Below are positions 20,201-32,600 of a stretch of DNA of 64,000 bases, one piece after another. Source of the stretch: Lenzites betulinus (taxonomy: Eukaryota > Basidiomycota > Agaricomycetes > Polyporales > Polyporaceae); assembly GCA_022264855.1 (NCBI GenBank), contig JABYQU010000057.1:62001-126000 (forward strand). The letters run 5' to 3'. The first letter of the stretch is position 1. The number at the start of each line of letters is the position of its first letter. The notes beneath the pieces were generated by a model. That model saw only the letters and a list, made by a program, of their open reading frames with translations, had not been told where the DNA came from and did not search any database. Both the position numbers and the translations under genes were made by a program.

Positions 20201-23200
20201 AGTGGTATCGAAGAGAGCGCTGGCACGGGCATGTCCACGATGGGAATACGCTCTTGTGCTTCTGCGACGTCTTGGGGCCTCGTTGGAGGCTTTTCGGCGA
20301 TTTTCATATGGTATAGAACGCGTCGTTGCGGTCGCAGAGCCTGGGTGCGCAGCCTGGAGCCTTCGGTGGGGGGTTGGGTGGTAGGGTGCTCTGAGTCCCG
20401 GCTAAGCTTAGTCCGAGCGGACGCTGGGGCGAGAAGGAGATGGGCCAAACCAAACCACGCACTCCTTCGCCCGGAGAACAGACCCTGTCCCCGAAAAGAC
20501 GTGTCTCGCCGAACGCCGCAGGATCCATGCCCGGCCGGACGCACACGAGCCTCCGACGCATCCGCACGCACCTGCGCAAATTTACGTGCGCGCACACCAG
20601 GCGGCAATCGCCACAGCGAGTGGGTGGCTTCTCCGCCGACGGCTGCCGTGCGGCGGCAGCAACCTGCACCTAACGACAGCGCAGGGGATGCTGTCTACCT
20701 TACGAGGACCCGTCCCGCCGCGTCCAATCCCGGAATTTATCACCAGAACGGATAGACTCGCCAGCGAGGACTGGGAGCATGGCGCGAGGTGGTAGTGGCA
20801 GGCGTCCCGCATTAATCCTGTTCTTGTGCGCGCGGCGGAGCGCGGTGCCCGCGGCCGGCCGAACAGCGCGAGGCGAGAAGGGGGCGCGCTGACACCGCAG
20901 CCGCTAGCCGACGTCAGCCCAGTGGGGCCCGTTCTGGTCGTTTGTAGGACGTTGTGGGCGACCCGCACCGCTCGCATCTTCCCGGCGTCCGGGCTCGCCC
21001 TCCCCCTCCGGACTCCCCTACAGCGGTACGCCGCACGCCAGTCCTAGTCACGCTGGTCCGCGTTTCGCGCCAGTTTATTTTTTCTCCAGGACCGCACGGG
21101 CTAGAAGGCGCGAGCTCGAAGGAGATAGCATCCCGCGGCGGCTGCGCCAGCTCCGCCTCAAGGCGAGCTTCTCGTAATCGGCGCGCCCCTCAAGGCGAGC
21201 CCTCCAGCACGCCTCGCCCCACACACCCCGTGGCTCCAAGTCGAGGACCAAGGTTGGCCCCGCGCGCACCTCAAGGCGGCGTCGCCGGGGACGACCACAC
21301 GCGCACACAGACGTTTCAGCGTGACAACGTGTGGGAGGGTGCGACCCGCGTCTGCACATTCTACCGTTCGAGAAGCCGCGGGGGCGAGCGCAGGCGTCGC
21401 CGTGCGCAGCGTCGAGGGGCCCGTGGGCGTTGAACGTTGAAGAGGCGCACCGCGTGGGGGCAAGGGTCTTCCCTCGAATGCCTGCATTCAAACCTCGCAC
21501 TCAGGGCTCGCCGGGGGCTCGATCTGCGCCCGTTAATTAGCTATGCATTGGGGGGCGCGAGGGACTCGGAGGCCGGACGCGTACCTGGCCTTGCCTCCTG
21601 TCGGATTTCGCAGGCGTCCGTGGCGATATTGTGGCAGGTTGTAGCGCCTATCTGGGAGGTGGTAAGCTGGCGCCCGGGGCGGAATCCGACGCTCCACTTC
21701 CCCGCGTGACAAAGACCACAAAAATGCGACGGCGGCAGCACGCACGCACGCCGGAACCCTTCGTCAGTCCACAGATATTAAATCACGAAGGTGTGCCGCT
21801 TCAACAGAAACAGAAACGGGAGGAACGCACAGGAACTTTTGGATGAGAAAGACAGCGCGGGGAATCCCGTTAATGCGCACACTTCACAAAGAGCACCGAG
21901 CCTGCCGCCGTGCCCCCCCCCCCCGGCCCAGCCGACCTGAGGGCAGGGCGCTCCTCCGACGCGCCGCGGGCCATCGCTGTTCTCGCCAAGTGTATGCCGC
22001 CCGCGCGCCGCACCAACAAAGACGCAGAAATTCGAGCGAGAACGCGCCCATCCACAGGCAACCACACTGCACCGCGCGCGACGTGCGTAGCGGGGCTGGT
22101 CAGAGCCTATCCGCCCGCGTCGGCTAGCGACGATCTGTCCACCAGCTGGCGAGGCGGCGCCCGAGTTCCGGGGGACCGTATCTGTCCACGGGCGATGGAT
22201 CTCAGGGCTGGGCGGAGAGTATCAAACTCACCGCTGCGAGGGACGATGCGAACAGCGAGGTCGGCGCTGTGCGGTGCTTGTGCTGCATTGCACCGTGATC
22301 CTGGATTCCTGGCAGTACCGACGTTGATGATGATGAATGTTAACGCTTGAACGACTCGAACGAGTGACCAGCAGTGAGAAACGCAGCGAGACGAGTGTAT
22401 CCTCCGTTCTCCAGCCAGGGCGAAAATTGCGCGTCGCGTCGCAGTGCCACCCGGGCGCGCGCCCGCCAGCACACGAGACCACGCCGGGCCCTCGCCCGAA
22501 AATATTAACGCGCCAATTGCCATTGAGGCCAAGCCCGCGGACATGCCGCCGCCCGCGCACGGGGAGGCAGACGGCTTCGTGGCGAGCCGCGCCATTGGTC
22601 CATTGGCCGGCGCGACGTCCCGCCTGACCACGTACGCCGCCGGCGACGAGCCCGCCGAGTCGCTGGCCCGAGCAGTGGCCCGCTCCCCGCGGCGAACGCA
22701 GCTGCCTGGGTGCCGAGTGCTGAGCAGAGGACGCGAGGACGTGGGCGTGGGACAGGGGGGCGTGGGGTGATTGCATCCAGCCTTCTATCATCGCCTTTCC
22801 TGCGGCGGGATCAAGTGGGTTCTGGCCCTGGGTCGACGTGCGTTCGTATCAGGTATCAGGCAGGGGAGAAGGCTCGGACGCGGTCGGAGGGGGTTTGATT
22901 GGGTTGGGTGCACGCCATGCCCTGCCATGGACCGCCCGACAGGCGACGAGCCGCAGGCTCGCTCGCGCGATCCTGGGCAGGCAGGCTGCCAGTGAGCTTG
23001 GGCGTGTGAGCTTGAGTGGACAGCGAGTACTTGTGCGGGGTCCGCCGCCGGCCGGGATTGGTGCGTCATTCGTTAATGCATTGTCTGCAAGCCCGAATCA
23101 TCGTCTTCTTGCGTGCGTGCGTGCGTGCGTGCGTTCCCGCTGGCCTGCGCCGCCGCTCTGAGCCCCTTCCCCATCGCGCACATCTCCGGCGCACCCGAGC

Positions 23201-25650
23201 ACCCCATCGAAGCCAGTCCCGCGACGACGCCGGGCGGCGCACGATGCCGCTCCCTGACATCCCATCTGGCCGTCATCATCGCGCACGTCGAGCATCCGAG
23301 GCCAAGTCGTCACCACGCCGCCACGCCATCGCATCTGTTCTGTTCGCCCCTGCGCACGCCTGCGGACTGTTCGCTGGGGGGTGAGCTGCACGGGACGCGG
23401 GACGCGGGGCAGCGCTTCGCTGATAGGATGCGCGATGGCGCACAGTTTAGCTCTGTGGCGGGGCGGGGCATCGACTCGAGCATCACGGGCGGTGGGCGAT
23501 GTGCGATGTGTGGAATCTGGATGGAGAACAATGCACGTTGAACGTGAGCTGTGGACATTGCGACGGGCGAACATTGAGCGTTGAACACTGGCGACCGTCG
23601 ATGCAGATGCTCCGCCGAGGACGCGCCACCGGCCGGGCAGCTCCCTTTCCCTGGGCTCCTTGAACGCGGTGCGCCGCCGGACCTGCGCACAAGAAGTCGA
23701 ACGCGTTAGAATTTTTCTAATCCGGCAATCGTACAACCGCTGCAGACAGTACGGGCGAGCCGTGCGAGCCGCCCGCCCGCTTCTCCCGCTGTGCACACCG
23801 CGACGAGCAGTCCGGGAGAACGATGGAGGATGAAGAAACAGTCAAAGATCGCGCGCGCCCGCGTGCCCGGCGCCAACCGCCCGACAGCAACACTGACAGC
23901 AACAGCAAAATCTCCAGCCCCCGTACCCGCTGAACGTTGAACGTTCACCCACACCGCCAACCGCGCGCCCACCCCGAAAAAGGGGCGCGGACCCTGGAGA
24001 GCGCGGGGGCAGCGACGGGCGCACGGCGAGTGTGCGAACGCGCCGCCGGCGCCCATCCGCGCGCTGTGCAGCGTGCGTTCTGCCCGCCCATCTGCGGCGG
24101 CGGGGAGAAGACGTGTGGGGCCCGCGGGATCACGTCCGGGCTGAATTTGACGGGCCGGGGCTTTAGCCACCAGGGCGAGGAGCCCGGCGTGCCGTCCGCC
24201 ATCGCCCCTCCGTTCTCGTAATCTCGGCCTGGCATCATCAGATGCTGGCAGCGGCACGACCCATCGAAGGGAGGACGGGCACAGCGCAGCGCTACCAGGG
24301 AGCAGTAGCAGCTACAATTGGAGCGTCCAAGAGCCCTGTTTTTCTGGTGGGCGGGGCACGTAAGGAAAAGGGCTCGCCGCGGGTGTGTGTGCGCGCGCGT
24401 TGCGGTTCTGCGCGGAAGGGCACTGGGTGATGCGTCGCGGGGCGCATCTGCGATGGTCATCACGGGGGAAGCTCGCGGGTGGCGGGTGGCCACCGCCGCG
24501 CGCAACGCGAAGCCGATGGGAGGGCACGCAGCAGACGTGCGTGCACGGGGGGCGGCGCTCACCTGGCTTCTCGTGCCCGTGCGGCGCTACGCCTGCGTGA
24601 CCGTGGATATTGGAGTCGGCGGCGACTATTGGGGTCGCAACTTGGTGTGCACCGATTTGTTCCTGGCACGCACGGGGAGGTCCGGGGGCGCGCCTACGAA
24701 CCTTGTCGGGGTCGGGGGCAAGCGGTGCAGCGGTGCAAAGAGGCCGCAGCCGTGCGTGGGTTCCAGAACGCGTCGACGAGCCCGGCGGTGTGGGCTGTAG
24801 TATACGTGCCATATGCGGCGTGTGATGCGATGCGCAGGTGGGAAGGCGCGGCTGGATGCATGGCTGGCGGGATGGATGGGATCAGGCGGGGGAATCGAGG
24901 AATTGGAGGAGGCTGATTGGGATGCATCAGCTGGAGCTGTACCGGACGCGCACCGCCGCTGTGTGCGACAAGGTTCGATCGCGGCCGTCCGCGCGGCAGG
25001 AGGGCACGGAGGCCCCCGCGGGAGATCGCCCGTGGGCCGAGCGGGTGCGGGGAACGCCGCGGGGGTGCGCCCGCTGTTCGGGCGTGGGCAAGTCCGAGCG
25101 GGCGCGGGGTTCTGCAGCTTCTGCGGGTCGGAGGGAAGGGGCGCACGGACGGCGGACGGCGGGCGCTGCGGGCTCTGTGATTGGGTTCTGGGCGACGGTG
25201 GCCAGTGTCACGTCAGCGGGGGCTCGCACGGGAGGCGAGGCGCGGGAGGCGAATAGCAGCTGCCCAACACGGCAAGTGCTGGTGCCCATCTCAGATCGGA
25301 CGCGGCTGCTGCTGCGACGGAATCTTGCCATCAGCTGGGTGCGCGAATATCAGGTACGATAACCCATTACTCCCGGCCACAGCTTATCACTGCGACCCTG
25401 ACCGGTGAGTTCATGGGCGCCTCCCCCGGCGAGCGCGATCAGAGTCTGTGAGCGAGGACGTGATGGCTGATGCGAGGTGCGTGCAGCAGCGAAGACGAGG
25501 AGAGGTGACGGCGTGGGGCGCGGGCGGGCGGGACACGAGGAGACGCGAGGGACACGCTGGAGACGCTGGGAGACGCGAGCGTGACGATCGGCAGGACGCG
25601 CGGAGCTGGAATTGGGGCGGCGCGCGAAAGGGGTGATGGGAGGCGATTGA
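17278..25650. other. 8.4-kb gene-poor GC-rich region upstream of the GATA-factor gene
   Basis: No ORF here has a recognisable domain, signal peptide or splice-consistent continuation, although GC-richness yields many long random frames. Visible features are a direct repeat of AGCCCGACGGGGAGAG with a 39-bp period (19382 and 19421), a (GCGT)6 run at 23111-23134, several CCTCAAGGCG copies around 21150-21280, and scattered GTTGAAC/TGAACGTT motifs (21429, 23537, 23580, 23931). It may serve as an extended control region for the downstream transcription factor or carry noncoding transcripts. Neither can be shown from sequence. Confidence 0.5.
23111..23134 (+). repeat. (GCGT)6 microsatellite
   Basis: Six perfect tetranucleotide units in the gene-poor region. 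Confidence 0.9.
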
Positions 25651-25873
25651 CGGACGGAAATTGTTTTGGACAGTGAGTGATGGGATGCGTGTGCTGGTGT
25701 CGAGAACGGGTGAGCGGCCTCCTTCCTCTTTCCCCCCGTGTCCTCTTCCTGGCCTGTTTGCGTTCCGCCGTCTGCTTCCACCCCCTCCTCTTCTGCGTTC
25801 TCATCACCCCCCATCGTCTTCCCGCACAGCTCCCCCAGGCCCCGGACAGCCTTCCGACGCCCGTGCCCCCGCC

Positions 25874-27285
25874 ATGGACGCTCCGTGCGTGTCTCCTCGT
25901 ATATATACCGCTGCAATCACCCCTCACCATCATCATATCAACAGCCACTCGCCCCTCCCGGACACCGCGTCCCGCCTCCTCCTCCCGTCCAGATCCCCAT
26001 CTCCGCCCCCGCAGCAGCTCTCCCAGCAGCACTCCTTCGACATCCACAACAACGCCCCCTCCACCCACCAGTTCCACATACACGACCCCTACCAGCACTA
26101 CCCCCGCCCCGACTCCCGCCTCTCCGACTCGCGCCTCGCGCCCCCGCCCGACCACGCTGCCCAGCCTGCCCCCGAGGACGACCCCGCCCGCCCCGCGTCC
26201 TCCTCCCCCAAGCGCTACAAGCAGGACAACGCGCCTCTGCCGCCCTACCCGTGTCCCGTCGACCAGCGCTGGGCAAGTGTCCGTCCTGGCTGATTGCATT
26301 CTGTTCGCTAACCCATCTCCGATCACCTTTGCCTCTTTGTGTCCGTTAACCCGGTCTGCAGCATTACTCCCACGCGCCATATCCCCAATCCTTCTATCCA
26401 TATCCGTACCATCATCAAAACATGCCCCATCGCGTCGAGGACATGAGCTCTGTCGACCGGCCAATAAGGTTCGCATCGCCCCCGTTCTTGTATAAGAACG
26501 CCCGTCAACTATAACACTCCCACAGCCATCGCTCTGACGGCCACACCCAGTATCAGTTCATGCCCTCCCACCCAACCCCGCCCCCCATCGCCACCCTGCA
26601 TCACTCGCCCGCGTTGTCCGCGTCCTCCCTCGAGAGCCACTCCATCTCGCCCTCCCCACCGGTACGCACACAGCCGCTCGCGTCTGATCGCGTTCCCACC
26701 CGTTGACGCCTGTATATCCTTATAGATCACGCAGTCCTCTGCTCCCTACTACCCCCACCCGGCCCAGGCACACTCCATGAACCAAGCCCCGCCCTACCCC
26801 TACCAGCCCAACGGCAACATGGCCCGCTTCGCGGACGAGTCCAACCCCGCCGCGTACGGTGCTCCCCCCCACGCAGTCCCGCTCTCGACGCGCTCGATTC
26901 GCCCCACTATCGTGCCCTCGCAGTCCTACCCCGGCCAGGCGAGCTACATCATCTACACGGACGATGCCAACACGAAGCTCAGCGACCGCGTGCGCCGCAA
27001 ATGCTTCAACTGCCGCACGACCGACACCTCCACCTGGCGACGGTCGAGCCTCACCCCCGGCAAAGTGGTACGTACCGTCTCGCCTCGCTTCAAGCGCTAT
27101 TTTTCACGTTATCGATTTTCGTCACCTCTGGCGCCGTCGTACTCCAGCTGTGCAACAAGTGCGGTCTGTTCGAGCGCACGCACTCCCGGCCGCGCCCGGA
27201 GCAGTTCCCCCCGAAGAGGGGCCCTGTTGTGCCGGTCAACTCGTTCAAGCAGCACCGCACCGTGACCCCGCCGTCGCATGCTCAG

Positions 27286-27317
<32 letters not shown>

Positions 27318-27831
27318 CCAGCGCTTGCCGCCGATGTCGTCGCAGATGCTGCCCCCGCACCACTACTCCCACCCGTCGCTCTCGCCGCTCATGGCTGCGC
27401 GATCCGCCGATCCTCAGCAGTACCGTGCTGGCGAGATCGGCGCGTTGCTCAACGGTCCCGGGGAGAGCCAGGCGAACGGCAGCTCGGGCCCGTCGTCGGG
27501 TGCGCCCTCCGCCGGAGGCTCCCCCCAGCTGGCGCACCAGCAGTCGCCTCAGCAACACGACCAGCAGCAGCAGCAACAACAACAACAACCGAATAGCTTG
27601 AAGCGGCCCGCCTCCCCGCTCGAGAGGCAGTACCAGCCCCCGCCGCCCCCGCAGATGCAGCCGGAGACCATCCAGCAGCACCTGCAGCAGCAGCAACAAC
27701 AGCAACAGGCGTCGGCGCACTCCTCCCCGCAAATCTCCGCGGCAGCCGCGGGCGCGAGCAACAGCCCGAAGAGCAGCCCGCGCACCGGCGCTGAGCGACG
27801 GGACGCGCCTGCGTACCGCGCGAGCAACTAG
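25874..27831 (+). CDS. GATA-type zinc-finger transcription factor with poly-Gln tracts
   Basis: Five exons (25874-26272, 26362-26468, 26526-26661, 26726-27067, 27148-27831) join exactly into 555 residues. A single zinc finger lies at residues 307-333: Cys307 and Cys310 (KCFNC), the TSTWRRSSLTPGK loop with the WRR signature, and Cys330/Cys333 (LCNKCGLFERTH). The loop between Cys pairs is 19 residues, longer than the 17 of AreA-type fingers, as I recall for a basidiomycete subgroup whose finger also ends CNKCGLxERTH. The N-terminal half is Pro/His/Ser/Tyr-rich. The C-terminal half has three Gln tracts (CAG/CAA), typical of activation or condensate-forming segments. It should act in the nucleus. 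The first intron begins with GCAAGT. The 5' leader is strongly pyrimidine-rich and preceded by more than 8 kb without genes. Confidence 0.9.
26273..26361 (+). other. Probable GC-AG intron in the GATA-factor gene
   Basis: The exon ends ...CPVDQRW at 26272, followed by GCAAGT, the consensus GC-class donor. The frame resumes as HYSHAPYPQSFYP after CTGCAG. Using the GT four bases further on would break the frame and lead to a stop. Confidence 0.75.
27283..27708 (+). repeat. CAG/CAA runs encoding poly-glutamine
   Basis: Three interrupted CAG/CAA tracts (about 27283-27315, 27561-27588 and 27687-27708) lie inside the last GATA-factor exon. Such tracts are prone to length change. Confidence 0.9.
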
Positions 27832-29221
27832 GGTGGTGGGCGGCGAAGAGCCCAAGGGAACCATCGCCGATGACGTCGCCATTGCCGTCCGTCTGCATCG
27901 TTGGACGTGGACTCCGCCGCGGGCGTAGCGAGCGGCTCGTTCTGCTGTATTTATGCTGTATTTGTGCCATCGCGCTGCACTGCGCCCCATCTAGATTCCG
28001 ACAAGCCTCTGTCTGGCCCCCGCTGCTGCTGCTGCTGCTGCTGCTGCTGCCCTGCCGTGTATCGTATACCGACGCCCGCCGTTCCCCCGCTCCCGTTCAT
28101 CGTCCGTCGTTTACCTCGTTCCCTTGCATCTTCCTCCCCGCTGCTTTTTGTTCATCCTTCCGCCCGATTGCCCCGGCAGGGAGGGGTGCTGCACTGTGCG
28201 CAGCGCCGCGGGCTGTCTGCGCGCGGCGTTGGACAGGCCCCCGCGCGCCGCCCAGGGTCATCCTCCTCACGCACGCCGTGCCGGCTGCTGAGGACGAGTG
28301 ACCCGTGTCGGGCGCCCCTCTCGCTGGGAGCGGGGCCCGTCGGCCCCCCCGGCGCGCGCGAGCGCAGCCCCGAGCCTCCTTCCAGTTCCAGGACGGACAA
28401 CCTGCGCGCCCCGTCCCGCTCTCCCCTCCGCTCCGCTTCCGCTTCTTGTAGCTTTCTTGGTTCCCATGCTGTTCCGCCCTTGCACCCTTGCACCCCTTCC
28501 GAGTCCTCCCTCCCCCTCCTCGCGGCGCGGAGACCGTCTATAATGTGCATGCGTCTATTAGTATGCGTGTTTGTCTGCGCTCGTACTGTTCCTACTGCCT
28601 ACTGCCCTCTACTGCCTACTCCGTCCGTCCGTCCTCGTACTATTGTCCCCCTAAGCTATCTCTCTATTACCATACGCTAGCACCCGCCCGTGTCTCTTCT
28701 GTCTCCTGTGTCTCCTGTCTCTCCTGTCTCTCATCTCTCGTCTCCGTCTCTCAACTCGTCTCAGATCTCACCTGCCCCTGTCCGCACGAATACGAATCGA
28801 ATCGATATCCGAGCTGCATTTCGGACCTTCCACACGCACGCCTGTCTCCGTGACGACGCCTGAGACCGTCGTCGTTGTTTTCCGATTCTCATTCAAATAT
28901 GCGAATTTCAGAATATGCGAATTTGCGAACCGGGGCTACCCGGTGGTACGCGGGGACGCTGCACGCGCCGACGCCGACGCCGGAAACGCTGAGGTCAGAG
29001 GCGGGGACCGCGGGCCTCGACCCCACCCTGCCTCGACCCCAGTACTTGAGGACGGTGGAGGAGGGACTCAGCCCCAGCCGCGAGCGCGAGGGCGCAGCCG
29101 GGCGTGCCGAGGTATTATTGCGCGTGGCGGCTGTGTCTGGGTGACTCCGCGCGCGCGCTCGTGTGTCACTCTTGCCTGCCGGGCTGCTGGGTGGGTGGAT
29201 GCAGCTTACCGGCTTGCTACT
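27832..29221. other. 3' flank of the GATA-factor gene, no further gene seen
   Basis: Contains a (CTG)n microsatellite and a long polypyrimidine region (about 28420-28770) rich in CTCC/TGTCTC units. No coding chain. Confidence 0.5.
28022..28050 (+). repeat. (CTG)9 microsatellite
   Basis: Nine CTG units about 190 bp after the GATA-factor stop, probably in its 3'UTR. Confidence 0.9.
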
Positions 29222-29222
29222 G

Positions 29223-29264
29223 TGGGGGTAGGCAATTCCGCCAAAAAAGGTGTACCAGCGTCTA
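29223..29264 (+). repeat. Left terminal inverted repeat of the transposon
   Basis: TGGGGGTAGGCAA, CCGCCAAAAAA and GTACCAGCGTCTA match the right end in inverted order. An extra ACCAGCG follows at 29274-29280. Confidence 0.85.
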
Positions 29265-29621
29265 GTAGATGTAGACCAGCGCTAGTTATAATCACAATCA
29301 TATCAGCTCACTCCTGCGTTATCTTGTCGGTGAGATCAGATCCAAGTGAGATGAACGCGATCGAGCAGTGAGCGCGATCGACTCGCTTAGCACTTGCACA
29401 GAGCGCCACCTCTTCTGAAGTGGTATTGACTGTCTGCAAGCCACATGGACTCGATGCAAACACCAGAGTCAGGCGGCACACCTGCACGGAGGTGTAAGGG
29501 TCAGGCCGAGCTACCGCAGCAACAAGAGAAGTCAATAGAAGACCTGTCGGATCCGATCGATGGCATCTATCAACACGCCTCTGCGGGGAGGCCGTCTGTT
29601 CCCTCCCTCATCCTCCCCCGA

Positions 29622-32600
29622 CTACTCGTCGCTGTTGTATCCACCGTCGTCCACCTCGTTCTCAACCAGGCCCTCCTCGGCGTCGATTCTGACCTCGGGC
29701 CTCCCAGCGGCATTGTACCGCTCCACTGCAGCTATGAGCGCGTGCAGCTTCAGCTCCTTGTTAGTGAGGAGCTTCTTCATAGGTATCTTCTTGGTGTCCT
29801 TGGGTCCCGAGTCAAAGAACTCACGGTGCCAATCCAGTTGCTCGTCAATGAGCTTGACGGTCGTCCTCGCTAGGGTAAGCTTTGTGAGGTCCGAGATGGG
29901 CGTTACATCCCGAGCAAGCCGCGCTCGCCTCTCCTTCTTCTTGTCCGCCTTAGCTTTCCGCTCATCCCTTTTCTTCTTCGCAGTGCGCTCGTTATCGGCT
30001 GCTATATCCGCGCGACGCTTCCTTTCGAGCCCCCCAGAGTCGATCTCGCGTGCTTTCTGGCGGTAGAAGCGCTGTTCCTCCGGGCTGGCCCATGTCGCAA
30101 CGTAAGTCGAGGTGTCGTTCAGACGGTACATCACCTGCGCGTTGTGCTGATGTAAAGATTTCGTAGGAGAGCTCCGGGCGGACAAGCGCAGTATCCCAAG
30201 GGCTCCCTCGTTCTCGTCATTGGTCGATGGCATCCATGCGCGATGGCGCAGCACGGTCGAAAGCTTGGCAAGCGTCCCAGTTGAGGCATATTCAGCGGTA
30301 AAGCGTTCCCACGTCTCCGCGGCCCCTGCGAAAAATTCAATGACAACTTCCCGCAGATGCGGAAGGTTTGGCGCGAGCTCGTGCACAGTGGCAAACACCT
30401 GCGGTCGCTCCCATGGCTTCCCATCAAGAGAGCCTTTGACATAGGTTGCATCCGGGGCAAGAAGGACACTGGGGTCTGCCACAACGCACGCCATATGTGC
30501 CTTGAGCCGATCGTGGAGCGGTCCAAGGTCAAGATGATTGGTGAGCCCGTCCTGTGGCCCGCGGACCTCGCGCATGTAGGGATGGCTGACGGACTGAGAG
30601 TATAGGGCCAAGGCACAGAGCTCTGTGATGGTTGGTACATCATGGAGACCTTTCCAAACATTGGACTCCATGTGGTTGAAGCGGCCAGTCTCTTTCTTGT
30701 CACGGACAATCTCGAGGAAATCGCGGTAATGCTGTAAGTGCACCAGTAACTCGCCGGCCGCTTCGCAGTATGACTGATATCGAGTATTGCTTGTATCCGG
30801 AAAGCTGAACTGGAAACCGAGTGTCGCCTCGAAGAAGTACCGTGTTGCATCCTGCTGACCTTTCTTGTCGTCCTTATGACGGAACAGGGCCCCGGCTAGT
30901 TCAGCAAGCTTCACAGCGCCCCCCGATGACCGTTCCTCTGCCTGTGACCGCGCCACTGATGAGCCAGTTTGAGCAGCTGCATCATTGTCACGGTTCATGA
31001 GGAGACAAGGCGCCTGCACGCCGGTCTTCGCCCAGAACGCCATCATGCGCGTGTTTCCGCCCTTCACGGAGTTTAGCTCCTTGTGCATACAACACCCGGC
31101 ATGTATGAAGAGATCCGCAAGCTGTCGCTCAGACTGGGGCAAGCTCTGGTATGTGACTTCCCCTAGGCGGCTTATAACTGCCTGACGGATTCCTAAGTCC
31201 ACGACTTCAAGCTCCTCCGCAGTAAGCCGTGCCCAGCTCTCTGCACCGCCCGCGCGTTCGACAGCGGCCGCAGCTTCTTCGGCCAGGATAGGGAGCAGAT
31301 CTAGAGGTGCGATCTCGGCCATCGCACGCTCGCCCCTCAGCTCACGATCTGTACAGCGCCGCCATTCCTCGAAGAGTTTCTTCAGCCGTTTCTGATCTTC
31401 TGCGTGATCGGTGAGCATGCCATGGACCTTCTGGAGAAAGGAGCGTATGTCGAGAGGGTTCTCCAGCCCGCGTGGGCTCTCGTTGTATGTATCGAAGATC
31501 TCCTGCGTGTGCGTCTTCCATCCGTGGAGTTGCGTATCGCTTGTGTGGTTAGAAGCTGATGAGATGCCCAGAAAACGTCGCTGATGCGAAGTTCCGGTGT
31601 TGGCGTGAAGATAGCGTGAGTCGTAGTTGATGTTCTTGATTGTTGTTCCATCACAACTGAGCGTGATCCCTAATAAAACTTCAGGTAAGCTTTGAAATCC
31701 TCAATAAACATTACTTAGCCTCACCGTCGGCATTGAGGCTCTCCCAGGCAATCTGACAACGTGAGGCAACGAGTCCCTCCAGTGTGATGCGTCGAATGGA
31801 ACGATTGCTGACTTCCCCCTCGACAGTAACTCCAGATGCATGTGCAACGGCGTTCATGACCCCCGTCACCTGGTCCACCTTCAGGCCAAGTGCAACCATG
31901 TCCCGGATCAGCGTACGGGTAGTGTCTGGGATGATGCCCTTAGCTTTGATGACAAGCGTAGGTTTCTCGAGACTGGTGGCAGCCTGCGTAGCTGACTCTG
32001 CTGCCTCCACAGCACGGGCCTTCTGGTGCTGTGCACGCCTCACTTGTAACCGCAGGGCCTTGTTCTGCATCTGCAATGTGGCTGTTCGTCCCCGGAGATC
32101 TGCAGAGGTTTCGATGGCGTCTTCAAGCTGGGCTTTGAACTCCTCCGTAAGTTGTTGCTCCACATCGCGCTGTGTTGCAATCAAGTCCCGGGCATGCTCC
32201 AGGTACTGATCGGCGTCTTGCATAGCAGCGTAAAGACGCTCCTCAAGCTCCTCGACAGCTTCATCGGCTCGTGCTTCGACTTCAAGGATCGACGCCTTGG
32301 CATGGGTGTGCTCTTCATGGACCAAAGCCTCGGCATGGATCCCTGCCGCCAGTACGCGCTCCTCCGCATCCGCCACCTGTATCCAAGCACGAGACTCCAC
32401 ATCTGCCATCCCTAGTTGCGCCAACCGGAGGATGCTTGTGACCGCAGACTCTGCCTGCATCTGTACCTGGGCCAACCGGTTCTCGAACTGCGTACGCATC
32501 CCGTGCATGGCCTCGCCTGCTTCTTCGGCTAACCTCCCTGCAGCTTGCACCCTCGCCTCCGTGTCTTGAGCGTACAGAGCTGCTGCATGGGCACTCTCCT

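Noticed and set aside
23111..23134. GCGT run as a telomere-like or CRISPR-like repeat
   Set aside because: It is a plain tetranucleotide microsatellite with no spacers and no TTAGGG; CRISPR arrays are not expected in a fungal nucleus.
22107..24562. Several 150-230 codon frames on both strands
   Set aside because: All are Arg/Ala/Pro-rich, overlap one another and show no start context, domain or intron structure.
25439..26476. A 345-codon minus-strand frame opposite the GATA-factor 5' end
   Set aside because: It is the antisense of the pyrimidine-rich leader and of His/Pro-rich coding exons; its Gly/Arg/Val-rich translation is typical of such shadows.
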